From the NCBI GenBank assembly GCA_964483455.1, contig CAZACK010000002.1, forward strand, positions 1-64,000: 64,000 nucleotides of DNA. The letters are read 5' to 3'. This stretch comes from CAYZJD01 sp964483455. Lineage in GTDB: Bacteria > Acidobacteriota > Terriglobia > Bryobacterales > Bryobacteraceae. The notes below the pieces were generated by a model. The model was not told where the DNA came from. It ran no database searches and saw nothing but the letters and a program-made list of their open reading frames with translations. Made by a program: the position numbers and the translations under genes. This document shows positions 30,151-37,271 of the stretch, piece after piece (position 1 is the stretch's first letter; each line of letters starts with the position of its first letter).

Positions 30151-30178
30151 CCGCCGATGAACGCCGATGAACGCCGAC
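30151..30178. repeat. GCCGATGAAC direct repeat
   Basis: GCCGATGAAC occurs twice in direct succession (30153-30162, 30163-30172) followed by a partial GCCGA. Its CAGCCGCCGATGAACGCCGA context matches the arm of the inverted repeat at 60673-60733, so the two belong to one dispersed family. It sits in the 239-bp space between the agarase-like gene and the truncated antitoxin. Confidence 0.7.
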
Positions 30179-30260
30179 AAGTGTGAAGGTTTACTGCTCG
30201 CCGCCGATGCCTGCGTTCGCCTCTGGCAGGATGATGAAAAGGCGCCAAGAGTCAGCTCCA

Positions 30261-30336
30261 GGCAGGCGAAATCGCCTGCCCCACCACGAATGTTCAATCA
30301 CTTACGGACCATGGTGGGGCAGGCCTTCAGCCTGCC
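30261..30336. repeat. BIME-like compound palindrome with two GGCAGGC hairpins
   Basis: Hairpin 1 is GGCAGGCG/CGCCTGCC (30261-30280). Hairpin 2 is GGCAGGC/GCCTGCC (30318-30336). Between them GCCTGCCCCACCA (30274-30286) and TGGTGGGGCAGGC (30312-30324) are a perfect 13-bp inverted repeat. Two small hairpins in inverted orientation inside a larger palindrome is the layout of REP/BIME elements. Its right half encodes the end of the antitoxin on the minus strand. Confidence 0.75.
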
Positions 30337-30465
30337 TGGGGCGTCGAGGGCCAGCTTCAGGATCTCGCGGGCTTCGTCCTCGATGGTGCGGCCATGATGA
30401 GCGGCGCACGCGCGAAGGCGCGCTACAACGGAGTCATCAAGACCGCGAATCGTAATGCTGGCCAC
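30298..30465 (-). CDS. Truncated FitA-like ribbon-helix-helix antitoxin ending in repeat DNA
   Basis: 55 residues from the GTG at 30465: ASITIRGLDDSVVARLRACA, then AHHGRTIEDEAREILKLAL. This is the N-terminal DNA-binding half of FitA-type antitoxins, which usually have ~75-85 residues. The last residues, APGRLKACPTMVRK, are translated from the palindromic repeat at 30318-30336. The toxin-binding C-terminus is therefore gone, and no PIN toxin follows. It may still bind its operator but is probably a relic. Confidence 0.72.
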   Translation of the reverse strand: MASITIRGLDDSVVARLRACAAHHGRTIEDEAREILKLALDAPGRLKACPTMVRK

Positions 30466-30499
30466 ACATCAACGGTAGCACCCCACCCGGCCGGAGAAC

Positions 30500-30891
30500 C
30501 TACCTGTGCCCCTCGCGGTGGGTGCAGCCTTCGAACACGCCGTGCGCCGGCCCGTCGTAGCCCAGCGCCCGCATGCCGGTCTCGGAGCTGTAGTAGGCCC
30601 TGGAAATCAGCCCTTTCAGGTGTTGGAAGTGCTCGTGGCCGCGGTAAGGGTTTTCCCGGGTATCCTGCCACGTGACCAATGTGTGAGGGTACGCCATGAA
30701 GGACACAACATCGGTTTGTTGCCCGGCCGTCATGTGGACAAACACCTCTTTGTAACGGGCAAAGGCCTCACCGTCCAGGAACGCCAGGCCGTCCAGAAAG
30801 CGGCGCTGCGCCTCGCGGCCGGCGCGGTTGCCGTCGGAGCCGCGGCCGCGGCGCCCGGAATGGCCTGACGAAACAGATCTCGGCGGTTCAC
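30500..30891 (-). pseudogene. Gluconate 2-dehydrogenase subunit 3-like protein, internally deleted and frameshifted
   Basis: The 5' part from the GTG at 30891 encodes a Tat leader, VNRRDLFRQAIPGAAAAA. Near 30825-30800 the homologous frame changes. The second frame reads EAQRRFLDGLAFLDGEAFAR, then FLHM-type helices, HLKGLISRAYYSSETGMRAL and GVFEGCTHREGHR to the TAG at 30500. These are the ends of the family; the middle ~60 residues (the early helices) are absent. The intact family forms the small subunit of GMC/gluconate-type dehydrogenases. It diverges from the equally gutted GMC gene 53 bp away. Confidence 0.72.
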
Positions 30892-30944
30892 CTCACACCT
30901 CCCGATTGCCGCCTCGCGGCGCACCGAGCCATAATACCGGGAAC

Positions 30945-31354
30945 ATGCCGTGGCAACAAGCGAATCGAATCTGGGACGCGGTGGTGGTGGGTTCCGGCGC
31001 GACCGGCGGGTGGGCGGCCAAGCGGCTGGCCGAAGCCGGACTAAAGGTGGCGCGGCTCGAGGCGGGACGCAACATATCGGCCAAGGAGTTCACCGAGCAC
31101 ATGCCCGCCTGGAAACTCCATTACCGCAATCTCTCGCCCGAGATCGCCCGTACGCGCCCGGTGCAGAAGCAGTGCTGCGCCTGCATGGAGTACAACTACG
31201 ACTGTGTCAGACGCACGACCTGAAGAACCTGTTCGTGACGGACGGCGCCTGCTGGGTGTCGTCGGGATGCCAGAACCCGACGCTGACGATGATGGCGCTC
31301 ACGGTTCGCGCCTGCGACCGACTGATCGAGCGGTTCCGGAAGAACGAGGTATGA
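30945..31354 (+). pseudogene. GMC-family oxidoreductase with its centre deleted
   Basis: The N-terminal part (30945 on) has the FAD Rossmann motif DAVVVGSGATGGWAAKRLAE and the family's PVQKQCCACMEYNYD. After this the frame shifts. The second frame, ending at 31354, is the C-terminal end: THDLKNLFVTDGACWVSSGC, then QNPTLTMMALTVRACDRLIE. A normal protein has ~550 residues; only ~85 plus ~47 remain. The junction near 31200 lies in CTGTGTCAG, compatible with deletion between short CTG repeats. Its ATGA end overlaps the next methyltransferase gene. Confidence 0.85.
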
Positions 31355-31971
31355 AGCGTCTTCGGAGGTTCCTGCTCTGGCTCGGCCTGGGGATCCTGGT
31401 CCTCGGGACGGCGGGCCTCGTCCTGTACTGGTATCAGCGCGGTCCGGGACTCGCCCGCGAAGTCGAGCGGCTTTCCGAGCTTGTGGCGTTTCGGCCGGGA
31501 ATGACCGTCGCCGACGTCGGCGCCGGCAAGGGACGAATGGCCGCGCTGGTGGCGAGGCGTCTCGGCGCCGCCGGGCGGCTGTATGCGACCGAGATCGAAG
31601 CCGGCAAAGTCGAAGCCATCCGGCGCGCGGCGGCGGAGGACGGCTCCGGCAACATCATCGCGGTTCATTCCGGCCCGCGCTCCACGGGCCTTTCCGACGG
31701 CTGCTGCGACGTGGTCTATATGCGCCGGGTCTACCACCATTTCAGCGATCGGGAAGCGATGCTCCGCGGGCTGCACGCGGCCGTGCGTCCGGGCGGACGG
31801 CTGGCGGTGATCGACCTCCCGTCGCCGCGCTGGCTGTTCTTTCTCCGGCACGGTATCCGCGCCGACGACCTCATCCGGCATCTCACCTCGGCGGGGTTCG
31901 TGCTGGAGCGGCGAGTGGACGGGTGGTCGCCGATCGACTACTGTGTCGTATTTCGGAAGCCTGCGCTATAG
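31351..31971 (+). CDS. Membrane-anchored class I SAM-dependent methyltransferase
   Basis: 206 residues. An N-terminal helix (FLLWLGLGILVLGTAGLVLY) anchors it, followed by a short methyltransferase domain: motif I MTVADVGAGKGRMAALVARR, an acidic residue in RLYATEIEA, motif post-I DVVYMRRVYHHFSDREAML and GGRLAVIDLPSP. The ATG at 31351 overlaps the GMC pseudogene stop. The substrate is unknown. It ends six bases inside the convergent sulfatase gene. Confidence 0.82.
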   Translation: MKRLRRFLLWLGLGILVLGTAGLVLYWYQRGPGLAREVERLSELVAFRPGMTVADVGAGKGRMAALVARRLGAAGRLYATEIEAGKVEAIRRAAAEDGSGNIIAVHSGPRSTGLSDGCCDVVYMRRVYHHFSDREAMLRGLHAAVRPGGRLAVIDLPSPRWLFFLRHGIRADDLIRHLTSAGFVLERRVDGWSPIDYCVVFRKPAL

Positions 31972-33621
31972 CCGGCGAATCTCGACGTACCTCGCACCTG
32001 GTGTCTGCCGGCCGAGAGACAGGTATGCCTCCAACCGGCCGTCGCCGGCCTCCAACGCGACGCCGGGGAACCGCACCTCCGTGGTCCCTTTCGGCGCCGG
32101 CTTCGACAGGCTTACGTTGCCCAACGTGAAGTGCAGCGTGCCGTCGTCTTCCGCCGGAAAGATGCGCACGGTTGCGTCATATGCGCCGGTGCGGGCGACC
32201 TTCACTTCCCAATGGCCGCGCGAGCCGGGATCCCAACCGGCGTGCGGTCCGCGCCAGTCCTGGCGTGTCAGAATCACCGGGTTTTCATGATCGGTCCCCA
32301 GGTGGATTCTCGGCGGCGCGTAGCCGCGCGTGGCGGACACATCGCGGAGCCACTCCTCGTAGCGCCGGCGCAGCTCGGCGACGACGCCCGGGCGCCCGGG
32401 CGAGATGTCGCTCGACTCGCGCGGATCCGCTTCCAGATCGTAGAGTTCCTTGCCATCGACGAGCTTGTAGCGCTCGGTTCGCACCGCGCAATTCCGGTAT
32501 GGTTCCGGCTCGTCGCCGCGGTGCCATTGAAAGAACAGCGCCCGGTCTTCCCACCCGGAGGCCTCGCCGCGCACAAGCGGCATCAGGTTTCGGCCGTCCA
32601 TGCGCAGGCCGGCCGGCATGTCCACGCTGCACGCATCGAGCAGCGTAGGGAGAATATCAATGTGCGCGGCTGCATGGCGGATCGTTGAGCCGGCTCGGAT
32701 CGATCCGGGCCACCGCAGAAAGCAAGGGACGCGGATGCCGCCCTGGTAGACCGTCCCCTTCGTTCCCCGCATGTTCGCGTTGAAGCGCGGGCGCTGCGGG
32801 CCGTTGTCGGTGAGGAAGAGCAGAATCGTATTCTGTTCGAGCCTCCATTTCTTCAGCGCCGTGAGCAGCCGGCCGGCGTTCTCGTCGATGTTCCGCACCA
32901 TGGCGTAGACCTTGGCGGTCGTGTCGTCCACCCCCAACCTGCGGAACGGCAGGACATGGCGATCCTCCACTTCCAGCGGGTCGTGGGGAGCGTTCGTGGC
33001 GATGTAGGCGAAAAACGGCGCGCGGCGGTGTTGTTCGATGAACCGGATCGCTGCCTCGGTGAAGATGTCCGTGCAGTAGCCTTTGTACATCTCCGGCTTG
33101 CCGTTGTGCTGGAGCACCGGGTTGAAGTAGCGGTTGCCGGGCGGGTCCGACGGCTGGCCGATTCCGCCGCCGTTGTGCACCAGCGATTCCTCGAAGCCCT
33201 GGTCGATGCTGCGCATCGGGTAGTTGTCGCCGAGGTGCCACTTGCCGAAGATCCCGGTCCGGTAGCCGGAGTCTCGGAAGATCTCCGCCAGGGTGGTCTC
33301 ATCGGAGTGCATCATCGATCGGCCGAGATACGTGTCGACGACGCCCGTGCGGTAGTTGTAGCGGCCGGTCATGAGGCTGGACCGGGTCGGGGAGCACACC
33401 GGACTTACGTGGAACTGGGTGAACTGGACTCCTTCGGCGCCGATCCGGTCGAGGTTGGGAGTGTGAAGCACTTCGTTGCCGTGGAGCGAGAGGTCGCCGT
33501 AGCCCTGGTCGTCGGTGATCAGGATGATCACGTTGGGGCGGCGGGCGGGCGCCGGCGCCGCGAAGCGGGCTGTGGCGCAGCCAGAAGCGCCGCGGAGGAA
33601 CTCGCGCCTCGTCGGTCTCAT
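31966..33621 (-). CDS. Sulfatase (type I, formylglycine-dependent)
   Basis: 551 residues with a twin-arginine-like leader (MRPTRREFLRGASGCA). The alkaline-phosphatase fold opens with PNVIILITDDQGYGDLSLHG (metal-binding Asp pair). VSPVCSPTRSSLMTGRY contains the C-x-P-x-R sulfatase signature; Cys76 should be converted to formylglycine. GIFGKWHLGD is signature 2, and LFLTDNGPQ gives later metal ligands. A C-terminal ~100-residue beta domain (HWEVKVARTGAYDATVRIFP) is appended. It probably desulfates a polysaccharide or glycan; no formylglycine-generating enzyme is in the window. Confidence 0.92.
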   Translation of the reverse strand: MRPTRREFLRGASGCATARFAAPAPARRPNVIILITDDQGYGDLSLHGNEVLHTPNLDRIGAEGVQFTQFHVSPVCSPTRSSLMTGRYNYRTGVVDTYLGRSMMHSDETTLAEIFRDSGYRTGIFGKWHLGDNYPMRSIDQGFEESLVHNGGGIGQPSDPPGNRYFNPVLQHNGKPEMYKGYCTDIFTEAAIRFIEQHRRAPFFAYIATNAPHDPLEVEDRHVLPFRRLGVDDTTAKVYAMVRNIDENAGRLLTALKKWRLEQNTILLFLTDNGPQRPRFNANMRGTKGTVYQGGIRVPCFLRWPGSIRAGSTIRHAAAHIDILPTLLDACSVDMPAGLRMDGRNLMPLVRGEASGWEDRALFFQWHRGDEPEPYRNCAVRTERYKLVDGKELYDLEADPRESSDISPGRPGVVAELRRRYEEWLRDVSATRGYAPPRIHLGTDHENPVILTRQDWRGPHAGWDPGSRGHWEVKVARTGAYDATVRIFPAEDDGTLHFTLGNVSLSKPAPKGTTEVRFPGVALEAGDGRLEAYLSLGRQTPGARYVEIRRL

Positions 33622-34062
33622 GGGTGCAGGACTTCGTCACGAGTATACCCGCGAGCCGTGGCTGGGCGCGCGAGGGGTCCGCGAGGGGCCTCCTTGCCCA
33701 GGGGAGGCCCCTCTCTCGCCGCGCACCATTACCCCGTGCGGAACCAAACTTTGGAGGGAATCCGGTGTTCTTTGCGGAAAGCTCCATTCCGGAGCTGGCA
33801 GGATTTCTGGGAGGATCAAGCGGGTCGAATACGTGGCAGGTTCACTGGCTGGACCGAACTCCCTCTGCCGTTAGAAGCATACAGGCCGGCGGAGCTGGAC
33901 TCCGAAATTCCAGAGTGCAACCCATTGAAAACCAGGGAGAAAAGATTTCCAGAGTGCTGTGACCGGCGGCGCCGGGGCCGTTCTCAGGATGCCTGCGGCG
34001 CGGCGTCTTCCGACATTGGCACGAATCTGCTAGCCTGATCCGGTTGGAAGGAGGCCTGAAAC
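33622..34062. other. 440-bp non-coding interval with a strong hairpin
   Basis: No convincing gene. It contains a perfect 11-bp stem, GAGGGGCCTCC (33683-33693) and GGAGGCCCCTC (33703-33713), around a 9-base loop, with no T-run on either side. A second weaker stem (CGCAC/GTGCG) follows near 33720-33742. A structured leader or small RNA is possible but not supported beyond the hairpins. The GTG at 34063 has a GGAAGGAGG ribosome-binding site. Confidence 0.4.
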
Positions 34063-34578
34063 GTGGCAACGAAAACCAGCAGAGCAGCCGCCCACCCGGC
34101 CCGGCGCACCAAAGCCGAGGTGGAACAGGAATTCACGCAGGTCCGCTCGAAGATCGAGGACGCCCGGAAAGAGGCGACCCCCAAACTGGATGAACTGGCC
34201 AGACGGCGCGAGGCGGAGATCCGTCAGGCCGTCGAAGGGATCACCGTGGAGAATGTCGTGCAGCGGATTTCCGGCCTGGGGCTGGAGGTCGCGAAAGCGC
34301 AGACCGGCCTTTCCGAACAGCTTACGGAGGAAGTGAGCCGGTTGACGGCGGTGCGGGAAGCGGTGGACCTCGAGAAAGCAGAGCTCCAACGACTGCACCA
34401 GTTGGACGTGGCCGCAACCGCTCTGGACCAACTAGTACAGGACTACGAACGCCAGAAGCAGGAACTCGAGCAGGACATCGCGGTGAAGGCCATCGAAGGC
34501 GCCTCGGGCGCCAAGACCCTGGCCCACATCAACCAGATCGCGATGGAGCAGGCCAAGCACCGGTCGCAGCAAGGCTGA
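34063..34578 (+). CDS. Coiled-coil protein of unknown function
   Basis: 171 residues starting with GTG, well supported by GGAAGGAGG 8-10 bases upstream. After a basic Ala-rich N-terminus (ATKTSRAAAHPARRTKAEVE) it is almost entirely charged helix with heptad character: EQEFTQVRSKIEDARKEATP, VAKAQTGLSEQLTEEVSRLT and LDQLVQDYERQKQELEQDI. No enzyme motif, membrane segment or signal peptide is seen. A cytoplasmic scaffold or phage-shock-like role is only a guess. It lies 11 bp before the DUF192 gene, so the two are probably co-transcribed. Confidence 0.7.
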   Translation: MATKTSRAAAHPARRTKAEVEQEFTQVRSKIEDARKEATPKLDELARRREAEIRQAVEGITVENVVQRISGLGLEVAKAQTGLSEQLTEEVSRLTAVREAVDLEKAELQRLHQLDVAATALDQLVQDYERQKQELEQDIAVKAIEGASGAKTLAHINQIAMEQAKHRSQQG

Positions 34579-34589
34579 GGCGCGCCTTC

Positions 34590-34976
34590 ATGGACAGCGT
34601 GCGGAAGCTGCGCGTGCGCAACAAGACGCGTGGAACGATGGTGGCCACCGAGGCCGATCTCGCCGACTCGAGCAAGAAGCGGCGGGTGGGACTGCTGAAG
34701 CACGAGCGCCTCGATCCCGGACAGGGATTGTGGATCGCGCCTTGCGAAGCGATTCACACCTTCGGAATGCGGTTTCCGATCGACGTGTTGTTCCTGGACC
34801 GGCTGAAGAAAGTGCTGAAGGTCAAGCACGGCATGGCTCGGGGACGCATCTCGGGATGCTTGTGGGCGCACTCGGTGCTGGAGCTGCCGGCTGGGCAGGC
34901 CGGGAGGACAGGGACGGTGGTGGGGGACGAGCTGGAGATTGAGGAATACGCGGAGATCCCAACAGCGAGGCAATAA
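34590..34976 (+). CDS. DUF192-family protein
   Basis: 128 residues. KKRRVGLLKHERLDPGQGLW, then CEAIHTFGMRFPIDVLFLDR and the closing VLELPAGQAGRTGTVVGDEL are the conserved blocks of DUF192. The fold is a small beta-barrel; the function is unknown. Family proteins usually carry a signal peptide, which this one lacks, so it is probably cytoplasmic. Confidence 0.88.
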   Translation: MDSVRKLRVRNKTRGTMVATEADLADSSKKRRVGLLKHERLDPGQGLWIAPCEAIHTFGMRFPIDVLFLDRLKKVLKVKHGMARGRISGCLWAHSVLELPAGQAGRTGTVVGDELEIEEYAEIPTARQ

Positions 34977-35106
34977 GCGTCCGCTCCCATTTTCCTCTTC
35001 GTCCGCTTTTCTGTCCGGAGTGCGCCCGGACGCCTCGTTCTATCCACGGGCAGGCCACTCCCGATTCGGGAGGAACTCGACGCGCCCGCCGCCGAAAACC
35101 GAAACG

Positions 35107-35520
35107 CTATTTCGTCATGAGTGCGGCAGGCCGGACCGCGATGTTCGGGAAAGCTTTGAGGATGGCCCCGTCGAAGGTTGCGAGCGGCAGTCGTTCTCGA
35201 GCGGCAAGTTCGACGAACAGCGTGTCGTAGACCGCGACGCCGGAGTGGTGGGCTCGCACTAACGCGCCCCGCCAGAGCGTTCGGTTCGGAACGGTGTGAA
35301 TGCCCAGGCTGTCAGCCAAGGTCAGCCGGCTGGCTGCTTCCTCGATTGTCAGGATCTTGTGGCGCGCGGCCATCCAGAGCGCATTGGCGAGTTCCGCCTC
35401 CCAGAGAGCCGGCGCCTGCGCCTCGACGAGCGACGCCAGGAACGTTCGCGCCTCGTCGGCATGCTGCTCAGTGCCGAGCAGCAGGTAGGCGACCACGTTC
35501 GTATCGACGACAGCCTTCAC
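35107..35520 (-). CDS. PIN-domain toxin (VapC-type)
   Basis: 137 residues from the GTG at 35520. The PIN nuclease acidic residues are visible in VKAVVDTNVVAYLL (Asp near 6), LWEAELANALW (Glu), AVYDTLFVELA (Asp) and LATFDGAIL (Asp). It should act as an Mg-dependent RNase. Its GTG overlaps the antitoxin's TGA by four bases (GTGA), the standard coupling of VapBC loci. Confidence 0.88.
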   Translation of the reverse strand: MKAVVDTNVVAYLLLGTEQHADEARTFLASLVEAQAPALWEAELANALWMAARHKILTIEEAASRLTLADSLGIHTVPNRTLWRGALVRAHHSGVAVYDTLFVELAARERLPLATFDGAILKAFPNIAVRPAALMTK

Positions 35521-35744
35521 GAGCGCCCGGCTGCGATCCACGCGTCAACCTCGCCGGCGGTGGGCCGGCGGCTTTGACGGCTCCACGCCGCCTCGATCTG
35601 GTCGAGCACGGAACGTCGCTCAGAGACGTAGACTTCCAGCAATTCCCGGACTTCCCGCTCCATGGAACGACGGCGCCGCCGAGCGAGTGCCTTGAGCGAC
35701 CTGACAACGGTCGCCGGCACGTTTCGAATCGTCAGCGTAGGCAT
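35517..35744 (-). CDS. Ribbon-helix-helix antitoxin (FitA/VapB-like)
   Basis: 75 residues from the ATG at 35744: MPTLTIRNVPATVVRSLKAL, then ARRRRRSMEREVRELLEVYV, the RHH DNA-binding fold, and a C-terminal toxin-binding segment. A TTG at 35756 would add four residues. It precedes and overlaps its PIN toxin. Its 5' end is 45 bp from the decayed aminotransferase fragment. Confidence 0.87.
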   Translation of the reverse strand: MPTLTIRNVPATVVRSLKALARRRRRSMEREVRELLEVYVSERRSVLDQIEAAWSRQSRRPTAGEVDAWIAAGRS

Positions 35745-35789
35745 CGACTGATTCAAATGCTAGCACAATGCAAGCATCCGTTGCACCAG

Positions 35790-36150
35790 CGTCGCAGAAC
35801 GGGTCGCGCCGCCGGCGGACCTCCGCCACCATCCGATCCACGTCCTCCTGCGGCCCGGTCATCGCGGCCGCCGCCGTCCGCTGCGTGAAGCTCGCGGTGC
35901 ACGAGTTCGAGTTGACCATCAGCTTGTTCACCGCTTCCACCAGCCACTCCGGCATCACCCCGTAGCCGATCCGCCAGCCCGTCATCGCGTAGGTCTTCGA
36001 GAAGCCGTCGAGGATGATCGTCTTCTCCCGGATGCCCGGAAACGAGGCGATCGACACCGGCGCGCCGTGGTAGCAGATCCGCGAGTAGGTCTCATCAGAA
36101 AGCGTGATCAGTTCCGCCCGCCCGTCCTCAGCCGGGATCACCCCGCCCGT
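35790..36150 (-). pseudogene. Decayed internal fragment of an aminotransferase gene
   Basis: The minus-strand reading matches residues ~177-304 of the intact aminotransferase at 37272-38432: GGVIPAED, ITLSDETYSRICYHGAPVSI, EKTIILDGFSKTYAMTGWRI (with the PLP Lys) and MVNSNSCTASFTQRTAAAAM. Eight or so codons are missing after PAED, and both gene ends are gone. DNA similarity to the intact copy is high but clearly diverged by eye, so this is an old partial duplication. It lies between two PIN toxin-antitoxin modules. Confidence 0.9.
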
Positions 36151-36259
36151 TGAGGTAGCCCCGGGTCGGGCCGTCGTAGGCGCCCAATCCGTCTACGCTG
36201 GGCGGCCAGGCAGCACCTATCGCTATGTCGCCCGATCCCGATGCCGGGTTTGCGCTATA

Positions 36260-36276
36260 GTAGTGAATGTCACTAC
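36260..36276 (+). promoter_or_regulatory. Operator-like palindrome upstream of the Phd/PIN module
   Basis: GTAGTGA (36260-36266) and TCACTAC (36270-36276) form a perfect 7-bp inverted repeat around ATG. A -10-like TATAGT (36256-36261) overlaps its left edge. Phd-family antitoxins bind such short palindromes to repress their own operon, so autoregulation is likely. It ends 15 bases before the antitoxin ATG. Confidence 0.65.
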
Positions 36277-36291
36277 AGCGCGGAGACCAGC

Positions 36292-36537
36292 ATGGACAAA
36301 GCAGTTTCGGCCGCGGACGCCAATCGCCGGTTCTCGGAACTGCTGCGAACCGTGAAGAAGGGCCGAAGCATCATCGTGACGAGTTACGGCAAGCCCGTGG
36401 CCAAGATCACTCCCGTCGTCGAGGACGAGCGGGCCGCGGAGCGGGCGCGCGCCGCCCTTTTTGCCCGGCTCCGGAAAGAACGAGCTGTGAATGCCGGACG
36501 CTGGACGCGTGACGAGCTGTACGACGACGCGCCATGA
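36292..36537 (+). CDS. Phd/YefM-family antitoxin
   Basis: 81 residues: MDKAVSAADANRRFSELLRT, then VKKGRSIIVTSYGKPVAKIT, the classic Phd/YefM DNA-binding fold, and an acidic-to-basic C-terminal helix that would wrap the toxin. It overlaps the PIN gene by ATGA. An operator-like palindrome lies just upstream. Confidence 0.9.
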   Translation: MDKAVSAADANRRFSELLRTVKKGRSIIVTSYGKPVAKITPVVEDERAAERARAALFARLRKERAVNAGRWTRDELYDDAP

Positions 36538-36992
36538 AGGTCGCTTTGGACACCAACGTCCTGGCTTACGCCGAGGGCGCCAACGGAGCGGCCATGCGAG
36601 ACAAGGCGCTGGCGCTGATTCGCCGGTTGCCGCCAGGGGCCATCGTGCTCCCGGTTCAGACGTTGGGCGAGCTGTTCAGCGTACTCGTCCGAAAAGCCAG
36701 GCGGCGGCCGGCACGGGCGCGGGAAGCCGTCCTGAGCTGGCGCGACGCGTATCCTGTGGTTGAGACGTCCGCCACGGTAATGGTCAGCGCGACGGATCTG
36801 GCGACCGATCATGGCCTTTCGATCTGGGACTCGGTTGTGCTGGCCGCGTCGGCTGAAGCCGAATGTCGCTTGCTTCTGTCGGAGGATCTGCAAGACGGGT
36901 TTACGTGGCGCGGAGTCACCGTGACCAACCCGTTTGCGCCGGCGCTTCACCCTCTGTTGGCGGCGTTACTCACGCTGGAGAACGGCCCGTAG
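36534..36992 (+). CDS. PIN-domain toxin (VapC-type)
   Basis: 152 residues. MKVALDTNVLAYAEG carries the first PIN Asp. LPVQTLGELFSVL supplies the Glu, LSIWDSVVLAAS the central Asp and LLLSEDLQDG the last acidic pair. It is translationally coupled to the Phd-type antitoxin through ATGA. The pairing of a Phd/YefM antitoxin with a PIN toxin is common. The 279 bp after it (36993-37271) hold nothing recognisable. Confidence 0.9.
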   Translation: MKVALDTNVLAYAEGANGAAMRDKALALIRRLPPGAIVLPVQTLGELFSVLVRKARRRPARAREAVLSWRDAYPVVETSATVMVSATDLATDHGLSIWDSVVLAASAEAECRLLLSEDLQDGFTWRGVTVTNPFAPALHPLLAALLTLENGP

Positions 36993-37271
36993 CAGCGGCG
37001 TGGAAATTCCAAAAAATACAGGCAACTGCCGTCTACAAGACCCGCGGAGTGCCGCCGCGACGACCGGGAGACGGCCGAGCCCCGGTTCAGAATCCGCAAG
37101 CTCGCAGCTTGGCTCCATCAGCCTGACCGGCCGCGTCAGAGTCCCCAGGCCGCCCTATCCCTGGGTGGCAACGCGGGCCTATCCGAGCGGCGGCCAGCTC
37201 CGGCCTTCCCACTAGAAACCCGGAAGAGCGCTTTCTTGTAGGAAGGATGGTCGCCTAACCGCAAGCGATCT

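Noticed and set aside
33683..33713. Calling the 11-bp hairpin a rho-independent terminator
   Set aside because: Neither strand has a T-run after the stem, and it lies upstream of, not after, the sulfatase gene.
36993..37271. Short plus-strand frames after the second PIN toxin
   Set aside because: No ribosome-binding site, no family resemblance and low-complexity composition; treated as non-coding.
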